A stretch of 64,000 bases of DNA from Portulaca oleracea (taxonomy: Eukaryota; Streptophyta; Magnoliopsida; Caryophyllales; Portulacaceae). The stretch lies in the NCBI GenBank assembly GCA_029582165.1, contig CM055879.1:37667330-37731329 (forward strand). The letters run 5' to 3'. Below the pieces are notes generated by a model. The model did no database searches. It saw nothing but the letters and a program-made list of their open reading frames with translations, and was not told where the DNA came from. Shown one piece after another: positions 1 through 11,082 of this stretch. Made by a program: the position numbers and the translations under genes. The first letter of the stretch is position 1; every line of letters starts with the position of its first letter.

Positions 1-1130
1 AACCCCCGACCATGGAAGTGCAAGCTTAATTGGGTCAACACTGATCCATATTTCCCGAGGGTCCTTAGCATCGGAAAGCAATAATGAAAGCGGTTCCAAG
101 CTAGTTTTCCTTAAGTCAAGCTCGGGTCGCTTTTGAAGCCCAAATTGACCGTCTAGGAAGCGTAGGGGTATTTTGATCATTATACAAGGGTTGGGATGGA
201 ACCATTGATGGTCAAGTCAAGCCCCGAAAACCAACCTCGAGGAGGCTAGGAAGAAGTCATGAGGGAACAAGGCCAAGTCAAAAGAATAAGTTGAAGAATA
301 TGATGTCTTTGGGCAAATTGGATGACAAGAAAAGATATGTCTTCACTCTTTTGATCATAACTCTTTCAATACATCTCTGATGTCTCCGATGGACTTCAAA
401 TTTTGGGAGCTTAAAATACACACCGAGTTCTTTCCATCGATACCTTATCGGCCTAAAACGGAATCCGGATGAAGAAGTTATGTTAGTTTGAAGTCAGCAG
501 AAAGACAGCCCAGATCGTCATCCCGCTACCCCTTGCTATAACGCCCGTGACGCTTCTCGGCAAAACAAGGAAATCATGTGCCCAGCTTTGTCACACCCGT
601 GACGACCGGCGTAACGCCCGTGAAGGGCCTGTTCGGAACTAAAATTTCGTTGTTTTTCCCCTTCCTATATATACCCCAATGTTATGTTTTTGTGGGGACT
701 TTTGATGAAGCTTTTAGATTTAGACTCGAAATTCCTCTCACTTGGAGAGTTTGTAATTGTGGATTTTCAAACCCTAATCAATGAAAGCTAATCCTTTGGG
801 TGGAAATTGCTTGGTGATTTCTCTTCTTGGTGAGTGGGTGTCATTCCTCCACTCTTTGTGAGATTTCTTGGGTGTTTCAAGACTCTATGCTTGTGGAAGG
901 TCCTTGTGCAAGTGATTGAACATCTTAATTAAATTGGGTGAGTGATTACTCTTTACAATAGTCCATATCCCTTTTTAATTCTTGTTGTGTTTGTAGTTCA
1001 TCTCCAAAACCCCAAAATCCTAAAAATTAGTGGTAGTTTTATGAGTTCTAAATTGGGGTTTTCTCAACCCTAAGTAGTTAGTGGATCCTTGGCCTCCCAT
1101 ATTTATCCATTCGAAGGACCCCCGGGTTTA
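1..1130 (+). repeat. LTR-retrotransposon-like fragment
   Basis: No gene is supported here. The stretch has a GC-rich part with the motif CGCCCGTGA repeated around 540-630, then a TATA-like CTATATATACCCC at about 664-676, then a long low-coding T-rich leader, and ends near 1090-1130 with a CCCCCGGG-containing segment. This arrangement resembles a U3-R-U5 or leader region of a plant LTR retrotransposon. No paired LTR, primer site or protein domain is visible in the window, so the assignment is an inference and the left boundary lies outside. Confidence 0.35.
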
Positions 1131-1135
1131 CCGGA

Positions 1136-1468
1136 TCAAACACCCTTAGGTTCATCCACCTTGTGCTCAAAATATACTACCAAGTTCTTATTCACCAAAG
1201 CAGCCTGGGCCATATCTAATGACTAGAAATCTCCCTTGCAAGTCCTCAACCCCTCAAACAATGTCATCCCAGGAATGAGGTAAGTGAACCTTTCGATGTT
1301 TTGATACCCCAACATTTCAGCATAACCGAGTACTTTTAAATCTGTCAACATGTCAACAGCCACTGGAAAAATATTGCTGACCTTTCCGCCCACATACTCC
1401 ACCTCCTTTTCTCCAACAAAAATGAATTTTCCACCATGGTGGATCTCCACATTTATCTCATCATCCAT
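1136..1468 (-). pseudogene. PB1-like domain ORF of a Mutator-like element, broken
   Basis: The minus-strand ATG at 1468 opens an 81-codon frame beginning MDDEINVEIHHGGKF. This matches the PB1-like N-terminal domain that plant Mutator-like transposase proteins often carry. A TAG at 1223-1225 interrupts it, but the same frame continues (SLDMAQAALVNKNLVVYFEH) to a TGA at 1136-1138, so the TAG looks like a later substitution. Nothing like a zinc knuckle or DDE transposase core follows: downstream is the LTR-like fragment at 1-1130. It is therefore a truncated MULE remnant, not an active gene. The PB1-like call rests on recall of the family. Confidence 0.6.
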
Positions 1469-2246
1469 TTTACCAACCTATATGACATTTACAACAACAA
1501 GAAGTAAGAAATTGCACAAAATTAAAACCTAGACACCCAGAAACATCCCAGAATGGAACCCTAATTTGGTCCCGAAAACCATCTCAAATTTCCCTTGTGA
1601 AACTTGAAATTAACGAAATTAACAACATATCAAGTTCAACTCACCTCAACTTGAGAATGTTTCCAGCGATGATGTATATAATCGTCCAATTTCAACACAG
1701 ACGACGATTAGGGTTTGAAATTGACAAATTTAACAACGATGATGTATGCACGAAGAAACCCATGCAACAATCTGTTCGCCAAAGCTAATTAGGGTTCATG
1801 TTCTTCCTCAGTCACAAGGTTTAGTTTGTTGAATAGAAGCTTATGGGGGTGTTCGATTATGGAAACAAGGGAGTTGCTTTCAGTAAGGAGAGAGTGGAGT
1901 GAGGTGTATAGTGGAAAAAATAAGGGAGAATAGTGATTAGGAATACCACATAATACAACATGCCTCCAATCGGTTTTCCTTTTTTTTTGGCTCATAATTA
2001 AAACCTCCACGTAAGTTTCCGCCATCATCATGTCACACTTCCGATGAGTTTGACTCGGTGGTGGTTTGCTGAAAAAAACAACATATTAAGGTCAGTTTAT
2101 CTAATATTAATATTCAAGGTTTGTTTGTTATATCAAAGCATCCCCAAAGATTGGTTTATTTAATTCCAATTTCCTTTAATTTAATTGGATTGAATCAATA
2201 GTATATCATGATGATCGCATTCACATATATATTGATTGCTTTTTTA
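1469..2246. other. Upstream of MULE remnant; no gene seen
   Basis: AT-rich DNA upstream of the PB1-like start. Short frames exist on both strands but none shows a recognisable domain or codon bias. It may be the 5' leader or terminal region of the Mutator-like element; no clear terminal inverted repeat was found by eye. Confidence 0.4.
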
Positions 2247-2521
2247 CTCCATCCGTCCTAGAAAAGTAATTTTCTATTCCTTTTTTTTATGTCTAAAATT
2301 CTATTTACCTTTACCAAAAAAGGAAACATAAAATGTATTAATACTTTTAATTCTAAAACCCAATTGATGAAGCGAAAGTCAAAACAATTAATTTTCAATT
2401 CAAATACTATGAAATTATTCCTATTTTATATTTAGAAGAAATTATTTGTGAGATTGTTTGTATAATTTTCTTTAAAATGTGTGATAAATTAAAGTGGACA
2501 TGCATTTCTGGATGATCGAAG
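2247..2521. mobile_element. Stowaway-like MITE (Tc1/mariner type)
   Basis: The left end CTCCATCCGTCCTAGAAAAG follows a TA at 2245-2246. The right end, read in reverse, is a degenerate version of it, followed by TA at 2522-2523. Length about 275 bp, AT-rich, no ORF. These are the hallmarks of Stowaway MITEs; the right terminus is diverged, so the exact end is approximate. Confidence 0.55.
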
Positions 2522-2529
2522 TATATAGG

Positions 2530-3395
2530 AATAATAAAGTCTACGTATGCTAAACTTGCCTGCTATTTGTTAGGTAATGGTGGATGCTAACGTTGGCCCA
2601 ACATCTAAGACTGGGTTTCATTTATGATTGATTAGCCCAAATATTTGGCCCATTTTCCTCACATGGGTGTGTTTATTATGACTTTGCTCTACAAATTGAG
2701 GCCATATTCTTTTTAAAATTTTAACCTGCCTTACCTTATCTTTATTTCACCTTACTTTGTCTTGTATTGACAAAAATAGGGTTATACTTATAATTATATT
2801 TAAAATCATTTATCCAGCTCACAAAATTTATGTAAAAATAAAAAAGAAATAAATAATATGATATTTATTTACCTCTATTACTTATTTATTTCAATTATTT
2901 TTCCTTACCTAACCTCACCTTACCACTCTCTAATAGTCCAAAAAACAATGCTTGCTCATCACTACTTACATGCACACCAAAGTGTCATGCCTATGTTATC
3001 ATTATATATATATAGGAAAATTAGATTCTAATAATTCCTAATTTCAGTTTCTGTATACCAATAATCTTTATTTTGTTTTTGTATTTTAGTAGTTCCAAAA
3101 AAAAGTTATATTTTAGTGGAATATCATCGAGCTAAGTGGTAGTGACTTAGTGGTTTGACAAGACGATGGGTTAGTATGGCACGGAGGAAGTAAATAACGA
3201 GGAACAAGTTTATTAAAACGATAAGTCCATTGCAAAAGCTAGAATCAGAAAAGCTGGTACTAAGCACGCATGCATGCACTCATCATCTTGGACAGAAGCC
3301 ATAAAAGATGTGAAGATGCATGCCTTATTTAATCACATTACATGCCTAGCTAGCTATGTACGTGCATATATATATAGCCAGATTTAACAGTGACA
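2530..3395. other. AT-rich intergenic DNA downstream of KTI-1
   Basis: No gene found. Near KTI-1 there are several CATGCATG-type (RY-like) words at about 3265-3275 and 3317-3360. Similar words lie downstream of KTI-2 (5510-5600), so the 3' flanks of the two paralogues may share ancestry. No function can be assigned. Confidence 0.4.
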
Positions 3396-4067
3396 TCATA
3401 TATTATACGCCAGACTTGCCGCAGTCTTCTTGATGAAGAAGACCTCAAGAGGTGCAGCGTCATCTTGTTTGTCAAGAGGCAAACCCAGCCAACCGTAGTA
3501 ACTATTGTAATCAGGGGAAGTACCCAAAGGCCTGCACTCATGTCGACAGTAATTTATGGTATAAGTTGGGAAGCCGTGTTTGTCCAGCCTCCTCAGCCGA
3601 AACGAGGATTCCGGAACGTTAAAAGCCCCCGAGGCCACCACCACGAGCCCGCCACTGGCCGGATCGTAAGTCATCCTCCACACACCGCCGTCCCTACACA
3701 TGCCGCTGAGTCCCGAGTCGATCTTGACCGGGTCGACCCATTCGCGGATTTGGGTCTGGGACGGGTCCGCCGTAATGAACTTCACGGGTTGACCGTTTTG
3801 CCAGTCTCCCAGTGGTTCGGAGACTGCGTACAGAGGGCACCTCTGGCCCTCTGCTATTTTCGGGGCACGTGTTACCCCGACAACTATTTTCTGGAGAAGG
3901 TAGACGCCGATGTAGTATTCGGCCCCGTGTTCGACCGGGTTGCCCAGGGAGTCTCGGACCACGGGCTCGTCTTCGTACGTGGTGTACAGGGGAGTGCCCG
4001 TGGTAGGGTTTGGAGAGAAGGACAGGAGGACAAGGGAAAGGATGAGGGAGTTTTTGAGGAGGCTCAT
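3396..4067 (-). CDS. Kunitz-type protease inhibitor (KTI-1), intact
   Basis: A single-exon gene of 223 codons for a secreted beta-trefoil inhibitor of the soybean trypsin inhibitor (Kunitz-STI) family. The frame is open 22 codons further upstream, but the ATG at 4067 directly precedes a hydrophobic signal peptide (SLLKNSLILSLVLLSFS), so it is preferred. The Kunitz signature is clear shortly after (VRDSLGNPVEHGAEYYI, about residues 37-53). Four cysteines at about 77, 124, 174 and 178 fit the two disulfides of the family, and the C-terminus (LEVFFIKK) is typical. No obvious Arg/Lys at the expected reactive site is seen, so it may be miraculin-like and its target protease is unknown. It lies 1.55 kb from, and on the same strand as, the disrupted paralogue KTI-2, suggesting a tandem pair. 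No frameshift or stop is present. Confidence 0.9.
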   Translation of the reverse strand: MSLLKNSLILSLVLLSFSPNPTTGTPLYTTYEDEPVVRDSLGNPVEHGAEYYIGVYLLQKIVVGVTRAPKIAEGQRCPLYAVSEPLGDWQNGQPVKFITADPSQTQIREWVDPVKIDSGLSGMCRDGGVWRMTYDPASGGLVVVASGAFNVPESSFRLRRLDKHGFPTYTINYCRHECRPLGTSPDYNSYYGWLGLPLDKQDDAAPLEVFFIKKTAASLAYNI

Positions 4068-4522
4068 TCCATTTTGGTTTACTTTAGTTAAGGCAAAAGT
4101 TTGGGGTTTTTTCTTGGTTGTGTTGGGTGACAATATGGGACGAGGAAGAGGTCTTATTTGTAATAGGGTCCCAGGGAAAAATCTAGATCATTGATAATTG
4201 TAAGGAAATATGTATTTGAAAAAGAATAGGGTAATAGTAGTACGTGAACGGTAGAAAAATGTTAACGTTAAAGTATCGTACGGACATTCAATCAATAATC
4301 AAAAGAATGCAAATTATTGAATGTGAAAGTACCGACCTAGTTCACATGCACATGGAAAATATGCTTTGTGGCTATATCTCAAGGACAATTATGAATTATT
4401 GTTGTACGGTCCTTAAAAATTTTTTTATTACTATTTGATAGATAATGGTATTATTATTTATCAAAGGAACAACAGAATATGTATTTTATAAAACAAGGTA
4501 AGATCAATACAAAATAATTTAT

Positions 4523-4744
4523 GGTGCGTTTGGAAGTTTTCTAAGAAAGACTTTTTCAAGAAAATTTTCTTGGGAAAAATTTTCCCTAGCCCCTCTTGGT
4601 AACTTTTTTCCTGAGTTTGTGAGGGAAATAATGGGTCTCACATCAAAACTTTCCTATATACTATGAAAAATCAAACATGGGGAAGTTTGTTAACTTGAAA
4701 AAGTTAACCAACTTTCCCGAGTAAGTTTCTCACCCAAATGCCCT
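4523..4744. mobile_element. Small MITE-like element upstream of KTI-1
   Basis: A 222-bp segment bounded by GGTGCGTTTGG on the left and an approximate inverse (CAAATGCCCT) on the right, with an internal inverted repeat around GTTAACTTGAAAAAGTTAACC-like words near 4690-4709. Such GCGTTTGG ends are common in plant non-autonomous DNA elements. No clean target duplication was seen, so the superfamily is not assigned. Confidence 0.4.
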
Positions 4745-5616
4745 ATTAGGAATAACAACGTATCAGGCTTAGATTGGACCCAATCGGAAAAAAATTTAAA
4801 TCCGGTTACTGGAATTTAACACACACCTAGACCTCTCGATCCTCTCATAATAATTGGTGTTGTTGGACGAACGTTTTGTCATCCTTATCAAAATCCGGTT
4901 GTCAAAACTTAAACTTAACCAAAATCGATTAAATTGGTCGGTTCTTGAACCTGAACCAGTAAAATGGATAAGAGTATGATTCCTAAAATTGAAGATTGTC
5001 TCTTCTGTTTAAAAACTAAAATGTGTAGTTGATTTTTTTTCAACTATAGTACATAGTTGAAAATTCCATTCTATCAATTTGACTAAAATAAATCTCATCG
5101 ATATGTTATTTTGATCAAAGTATATTAATTTTAATTTTTAAAGATAGAATTAAGGGTTGTTATAATAGTTTTCAACTATTGTAGTTGAAAAAATTCAACG
5201 ATAAAAAAATTAAATTTTATAAAAAATTACATCTCAATAAATAGCACTATTTATTGCACTCAAATCATTATAAATCATTATAATTAATATATATTAATTT
5301 TAATTTTTTTAGAAGTAAATAACATTTTTTTAATTACTATAATCGAAAAAGGAAATTCAACTACGATAGGATGCCTAGACAAAAACAAATGTCCGTGTAT
5401 GCATCAAATGATCACTTATTGCAGAAATTAAAACAAAGTTCCATACATTAACGCAGATACTGACTGGCAAGTGATTACAAACAGAGGTCTTATTATTAGT
5501 TGCTAGCTTACCATGCATGCATGCCCTAGCAACTAGCCGAGACTGCAGCTTTATTGATTATTACTATTTGTACGTACATAACGTAGGTAGCATGCATGCA
5601 TTTTTAATTTAATTAC
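4745..5616. other. Intergenic DNA between KTI-1 and KTI-2
   Basis: No gene. It is strongly AT-rich. At 5025-5365 there are several copies of TTCAACTA and TAGTTGAA words in both orientations, suggesting an old AT-rich MITE related to 61500-61690. The 5500-5600 part has CATGCATGC words just downstream of the KTI-2 stop. Confidence 0.4.
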
Positions 5617-6238
5617 TCAAGCAAGCACCACTTGTTCAATATTGAGAGGCATTTCATCAGTTTTCTTGACGAAGACGACATTAAGCGGATGTGAGACATC
5701 ATTACGCGGCGGGGAGAACGCAATAATCCTCATGTTGGCGTTGCTGTCATCGACCACAGACAAAGGACCAGTCACTTGAACCATGTCGGGTTTCCCGCAG
5801 TTGAGACAGTGCCAGATCTGGTAAACTGGAAGTGGGCTGGTCCCCGACCGAGCCAACTTGAAATTTGCCGGCGGGATGCGGCGTTCCCCGGAGGCTAAAA
5901 TCTCATTGCGGCCGGTGGGCCCATCAAGCCGCACCTTCCAGAACCCTCTGCTGAGACACCCGGTCAAGCCAGACCTGATCCTAAGGTCGTCCCAGGTACG
6001 GACTTCGGTCTGGGTCGAGTCCTGGTCGACAGGGACGAACTTGACTGCCGTACCTTTTGACTTGGGGTCGGGAGATTGTACGAGGTGGAGAGGACACCTG
6101 GGCTGGTGGGGTTTTGACGACCTGGTCAAGCCGCCGCCAAGGCTGCCGCCTACTGGGATGATGTAGTAATCAACGCCGTATTCCACTGGGTTTCTCGACA
6201 AGTCCAGAACTGCGTCGGTTTGACCGGTTGTTGGTGTT
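5617..6238 (-). pseudogene. Kunitz-type inhibitor KTI-2, 3' part (split gene)
   Basis: This is the mature-domain part of a second Kunitz-STI gene. It has the signature region (LDLSRNPVEYGVDYYI) and four cysteines at about 70, 116, 166 and 169 of the pre-insertion 228-residue product (CxxC at the third/fourth, against CxxxC in KTI-1). Its C-terminal PLNVVFVKK is typical. The frame runs open into the retroelement border at 6238, with no start codon on this side. Its missing first 23 codons lie at 26558-26627, beyond a 20.3 kb nested insertion. The five bases next to the element (GTGTT) agree at three of five positions with the far flank (GTGGC), and dropping one copy makes the frame continuous. 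The protein was probably a secreted protease inhibitor; this allele should no longer produce it. Confidence 0.88.
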
Positions 6239-7117
6239 TGTTGAGGCCCTTGAGGGGGTGAATTTCACAATTAAGCTCTACACACTAGGTAAGGACGTTA
6301 GAGCAAACTTCCTTGGTTTCAAGCAAAGGATCAAAACACAGTGTAACTGAAATACCTCATTAGATTTATAACAATCAAAGAACAAATTACACTTACAAAA
6401 CAAAACAAGAAGGCGATTCGATAGAATCACTGACCAAGATTGAATGTCCTTGAGTCAGCTACAGATAAGGATCGTCATAGGAAAAACCCTAGCGGCGATT
6501 TGGAACACGATGGATTACATTGAAGCACAAACACACACAAACCTTTAATCCGTGAGGCTCTGCTACACACCATCTCTCCACCACATGTGGACACAACGAA
6601 TGTTCACCAAGGTCCTTGGCTATACCTTCACCAGAGGTCCTTTACTGGCTACCTTCACCACCGAACCATTGGTTATACACTCGGAGAAATCCTACCGGAT
6701 TTCTTACTCCGCGATTACTTCTGTGGAATCGCCTGTCTTCTCAATTCTTCTATCGTCCTTTTTATAGATGTCTTTGGATGCTTGGACTTGAGACCTTCCA
6801 ACGGTAACTTGCCTTGTGTGTTGATTTCTTCCCTTTTGTTGCTACAATAATCATGATTGATTTCCCTTGATTTGTTTCTTTTTGTTTCCTTTTTTATATC
6901 TACAAGAATCATGCCCTAAATAAGAATATATAATATATAATCAAAATATATATATTATATACACATAATCTGAGTATATAATTAGAATATATATTATATA
7001 CTCATGATGTATGATCAGATTATATAAGGCAACTTCCCTTTTCCGGATTTTCACTTTCATCAAAACCGAAGGTCCTTCGCGGATGCGCGGTGAAGGACCT
7101 TGACCCTGTCTTCAACA
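6239..7117 (-). repeat. Copia element 3' LTR
   Basis: 879 bp, TG...CA termini. It is nearly identical to 7532-8262 joined to 26392-26557. One internal indel cluster (around 6410-6425 against 7702-7730) distinguishes the copies. Confidence 0.9.
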
Positions 7118-7131
7118 ATCTCCCCCTTTTT
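7118..7131 (-). other. Copia polypurine tract
   Basis: The minus strand reads AAAAAGGGGGAGAT immediately before the 3' LTR, the plus-strand priming site expected at this position. Confidence 0.8.
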
Positions 7132-7517
7132 GATGAAAGATAAAATTCAGCAACAATAAATCATTTTTCCCTTTTTGGATTGTCACAAGGTCAATAGGGA
7201 ATTTCCCCCTTGATATAACATCTAGTATGTTTTAGAGGTTGGCTAGAAATCTGCAACGCTTGATAAACTTGTCAGTACTAAGAGAGGGTCCTCTCCCTCA
7301 ATTCATGCCATAATTCAATATGAACAATGAATGGTTTACAGATGACATACCTCAAATTTTGTGCCGGATGAAGGACATAAGGATTATGATTTAACCTTTT
7401 TTTTTCTTATCAATGTCCTTGTAGCAGAATGCATCTACGTCCGTGACTTACCTTTTTATTTTCACTATCCCCCGTGATCTTTTCCACAGAGCGGTTAGTC
7501 TCTTCTTGTGTGGACCT
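7132..7517. other. Copia internal region, non-coding
   Basis: About 390 bp between polypurine tract and primer site. No gag, protease, integrase or RT homology and no long frame in either direction, which is why the element is called non-autonomous. Confidence 0.7.
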
Positions 7518-7529
7518 GCTCTGATACCA
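7518..7529 (-). other. Copia primer-binding site (tRNA-iMet type)
   Basis: The minus strand reads TGGTATCAGAGC, the usual plant copia primer site complementary to initiator methionine tRNA, two bases from the LTR end. Confidence 0.9.
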
Positions 7530-7531
7530 TT

Positions 7532-8262
7532 TGTTGAGGCCCTTGAGGGGGGTGAATTTCACAATTAAGCTCTACACACTAGGTAAGGACGTTAGAGCAA
7601 ACTTCCTTGGTTTCAAGCAAAGGATCAAAACAGTGTAACTGAAATACCTCATTAGATTTATAACAATCAAAGAACAAATTACACTTACAAAACAAAACAA
7701 GAAGTAACAGCCCGAAGGCAGTTACTGATAGAATCACTGACCAAGATTGAATGTCCTTGAGTCAGCTACAGATAAGGATCGTCATAGGAAAAACCCTAGC
7801 GGCGATTTGGAACACGATGGATTACATTGAAGCACAAACACACACAGCCTTAATTCGTCAAGGCTCTGCTACACACCATCTCTCCACCACATGTGGACAC
7901 AACGAATGTTCACCAAGGTCCTTGGCTATACCTTCACCAGAGGTCCTTTACTGGCTACCTTCACCACCGAACCATTGGTTATACACTCGGAGAAATCCCA
8001 CCGGATTTCTTACTCCGCGATTACTTCTGTGGAATCTCCTGTCTTCTCAATTCTTCTATCGTCCTTTTTATAGATGTCTTTGGATGCTTGGACTTGAGAC
8101 CTTCCAACGGTAACTTGCCTTGTGTGTTGATTTCTTCCCTTTTGTTGCTACAATAATCATGATTGATTTCCCTTGATTTGTTTCCTTTTGTTTCCTTTTT
8201 TATATCTACAAGAATCATGCCCTAAATAAGAATATATAATATATAATCAAAATATATATATT
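7532..8262 (-). repeat. Copia element 5' LTR, first segment
   Basis: 731 bp matching 6239 onward. It stops where gypsy-1 begins; the remaining 166 bp of this LTR are at 26392-26557. The five bases ATATT at 8258-8262 are repeated at 26392-26396, the gypsy-1 target duplication. Confidence 0.9.
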
Positions 8263-9760
8263 TGTAGACACCGAAAATGGGTCAGACAGATTTTCAGCTT
8301 AACCCGGGGGACGAGATAATGAAGGTTCACGCGGATTTCCCTAGTTTGGGCCAAAATTGAGAAGGTTGGCGCAGATTTTGTCTTTGGGCCAAATTCGGGA
8401 GGATGGCGCGGATTTGCTGGTTTTTTGGGCCAAAAAAAAAACACAAAGTTGGGCGGATTTATGGAATTTGGGCCCAAATATGGAAGGGCGCAGATTTACC
8501 ACATTTGGGCCAAAATAACATGATCCGCGCGGATTTCATTAATCTGGCCCAAGTGGAGAGAGCCAAATCCGGATTCAGGCAGGATCCGGAAATCCGCGCA
8601 GATTCAGGTCAAGAAAGATGGCGCAAATTCAGAGCAGTTTCTCCAGCAGTTATTCGACAGTTAAGTTAACCAGCCAACTCCCCCATAACCGCTGGGAGTT
8701 GCGCGGATTTCTGCGAAGAGGGAGGCAACTGCTGCCAATTGCAAACACCGGTTGCTTATTTAAGGATCCGCGCAGATTTTTTTTTTTTTAGAGGGGGAGA
8801 AGGGTTTTGGAAAATTTGGTTTTTGATCCGAAGAGGAAACTGAGAGCACCAGGGAGAGAATTCTGTTATTACAAGCTCTGGGCTGTGAAGGTTTGCGCAG
8901 ATTTGGTAGCTTTCCCGGGCCGTCTTCGGACTCCGAATTTTACCCGGCTGCACAGATCCACGCGGATCTTGGTATACCCTTACTGTTTCTTTCAGTTTTG
9001 AGTTTTTCTTAAATGATGTAACAATGTAGGCCCGACGCCCCGTCCGATGTATTTTTTTTATTTTGTTTTCTTTACTTTGTGTGTTGATACTAGCTCTCTA
9101 TCCTTGTCGTTAATTCAATTGCATGTTTTTTTTATTAACTTTGTGACAACTTCTTTTATTTGTTCCTCATGCAAAAACCCGACCAAGTAAAGGCCGCTTC
9201 GGCGGGCGGTGCAAGGGCATCCCCCTACACCGACACCTTTACCCCCGGATCCGAATCTCGGCTCGAGACCGGAGTCATCCTTATTTTTGTTAATTTTTAT
9301 AAAATTAACTGGCGACTCCTCTTTTTTCGGTATTTTAATCTTTTTTTATCCGATTCGTATTTTCGTATATATGAGCGATTTTCAGGCCTGTTTGAATTTT
9401 GGGCCGGAAAATACCCTTGATCCATCAACGAGATCCGCGCGGATTTGCTTGATGGGCTCGTGGTATTTTCCGTCCCTAATTCAGGCGGGTCGGTTCTAAA
9501 AGACTAAGATTTTGGCCCGTGGTAGTCCGGGATCCGCGCGGATCCCGTTGGTCGCCCGGTCTATTTTTTTAGTTTTTCGACCCATTTATCCTCATATGTC
9601 CGGAAATCTGAATTAGGCGAGATTAAATAAAATACCACAATCCGAAAAACTTTCTCGAAATTCAAAGTAAAAAAAATCGCACCCCTAAGCTCAATAAGCA
9701 ACCCTACGTCGAATCGACCCTCCGCGGGGGACCGTGCCCTCCGGGGCCGCGGACCCTACA
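8263..9760 (+). repeat. Gypsy-1 5' LTR
   Basis: Starts TGTAGACACCGAAAATGG and ends CCCTACA. A TATA-like TTATTTAAGG near 8755-8765 may be its promoter. The palindrome TCCGCGCGGA and the shorter GCGCGGATTT recur through it. Open frames here overlap repeats and are not coding. Confidence 0.92.
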
Positions 9761-9761
9761 G

Positions 9762-9780
9762 TGGCGACTCCACTGGGGAC
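9762..9780 (+). other. Gypsy-1 primer-binding site
   Basis: TGGCGACTCCACTGGGGAC directly follows the LTR after one base. The same site is found in gypsy-2 and, on the other strand, gypsy-3. It resembles the tRNA-Arg type reported for Ogre-like elements; the tRNA assignment is from memory. Confidence 0.75.
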
Positions 9781-11082
9781 TTATAAGAGGGTAAAAACTT
9801 GAAAAGTCGGGTTTAGTTTTTTTTTTAAAAAAAGTTGTCACGTTTTTTTTTAACTTTAGGCATTATTTGCATCTCACGGGCCTTCCCCTTCGTCGGGCAC
9901 ACAAGGTACCGTTTAGGAAAATCCTTACTTACCATTTCGGGAAAAACATTAACCATTCAACTCAGGTGGGTCCATTTAGACCTTCACCGAGCCGGTGGTT
10001 GTTTTTCCCCCTCGTGCCATACTCCTTAATCCACTTGATTAAAAGGAGCAACCCGGGGGTATTAACCTTCCATGCACCCCATGGAGGCCAAATACCCGGG
10101 ACACGAGTTAGGAGCCGGTAGTGAATCGACCCTTAAACTCTAAACGTAGGGCCTTGGTTAGGATTGAACTGCATTTGTATGCTATGTGTTTTTCCCTATC
10201 CTCGAACCTGAGACCATGCAATAGTGCTTAGAGGAAAAAGTTAAAAATGAAGTCTTCTTTCATCTTTTACATTACGTGACGGACCTTGGTTTAGGCCCGA
10301 CAGTAGGCTTGAGCCCAGAAATCCGCGCGAATTCCTGTTGTGCTCGGCTACTGACAGGCCTAAATTGGGGAAGGTCGGTGTCTGGTCAGAATTTGGCCCA
10401 CATAGGACTCAGATCCAGGGAATCCGCGCGGATTCCAGGTTGGGCCCGGGTCACATGTGGTCCAAATTCTTCCGGTTTGTTTTTTTTTTTTGTGTTTGGC
10501 TGGGATCTGGGCTTGGCAGTAATTTTGAGCCGCGCCGGCCTCACTGGGCGCAAGCCCAAGGGATCCGCGCGGACTCCTGGGAGCTCGGTGGCTGCCAGAC
10601 CCAGATTAGGGTCGTTTCGGGTCTTCGTTTGTGTTTGTGTTTTTCTTTCCTTTTTACATAGAATCTTGGTGTTTCGAGTCCGAAATACATTTGGGCTGTC
10701 TAAAGTCGTTGGGCCTCATGAGATCCATGCGGATTTTGTGAGCGGGCCTACCCTTTGTGTGGTCCAAATGGGTTTCTAGTCAGTCTAGTCCGCTAGATTA
10801 ATATGTTTAACCCTTATGAGAGGCCTGAGTCCTTTCGGGATTCGGTCCGATAAGGTTTAAACATGTTATTTCGAGCCTGAGTCCGCATTCTGCATAAGAG
10901 TTTTATTCGGGCTTCGCATATGATCTTGAGCCTTAGTTCGATTATTCGGAGTTTAAATAGGATTCATCATCCATTGCATGTTGTGTCTTTAGGAGGGCGT
11001 TGAGCTGAGTCTTTGAATTCCTCCACCTTTTCAAGACAGGATAGGTTGGTTTCGGGTTTATCAACGGGACGAAACCGGGCGT
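9781..11082 (+). other. Gypsy-1 leader, non-coding
   Basis: 1.3 kb of untranslated leader with several ATCCGCGCGGA palindromes (for example near 10320, 10425, 10562). The frames present do not match any extra ORF1 known to me. The corresponding part of gypsy-2 (32337-33690) aligns well. Confidence 0.6.

Noticed and set aside
3390..4091. Long plus-strand frame of 233 codons over KTI-1
   Set aside because: It is the exact antisense of the Kunitz coding region, has no domain, and exists because of the codon usage of KTI-1.
7518..7529. Possible tRNA fragment
   Set aside because: It is only the retroelement primer-binding site; no cloverleaf can be formed with neighbouring bases.
8403..9499. Several frames of 60-100 codons in the gypsy-1 LTR
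   Set aside because: They lie in LTR sequence, are not conserved in frame between the LTR copies, and have no domain.
10276..10779. Possible extra ORF1 upstream of gag in gypsy-1
   Set aside because: The frame overlaps repeated palindromic words, shows no domain, and the same area in gypsy-2 has a different frame pattern.
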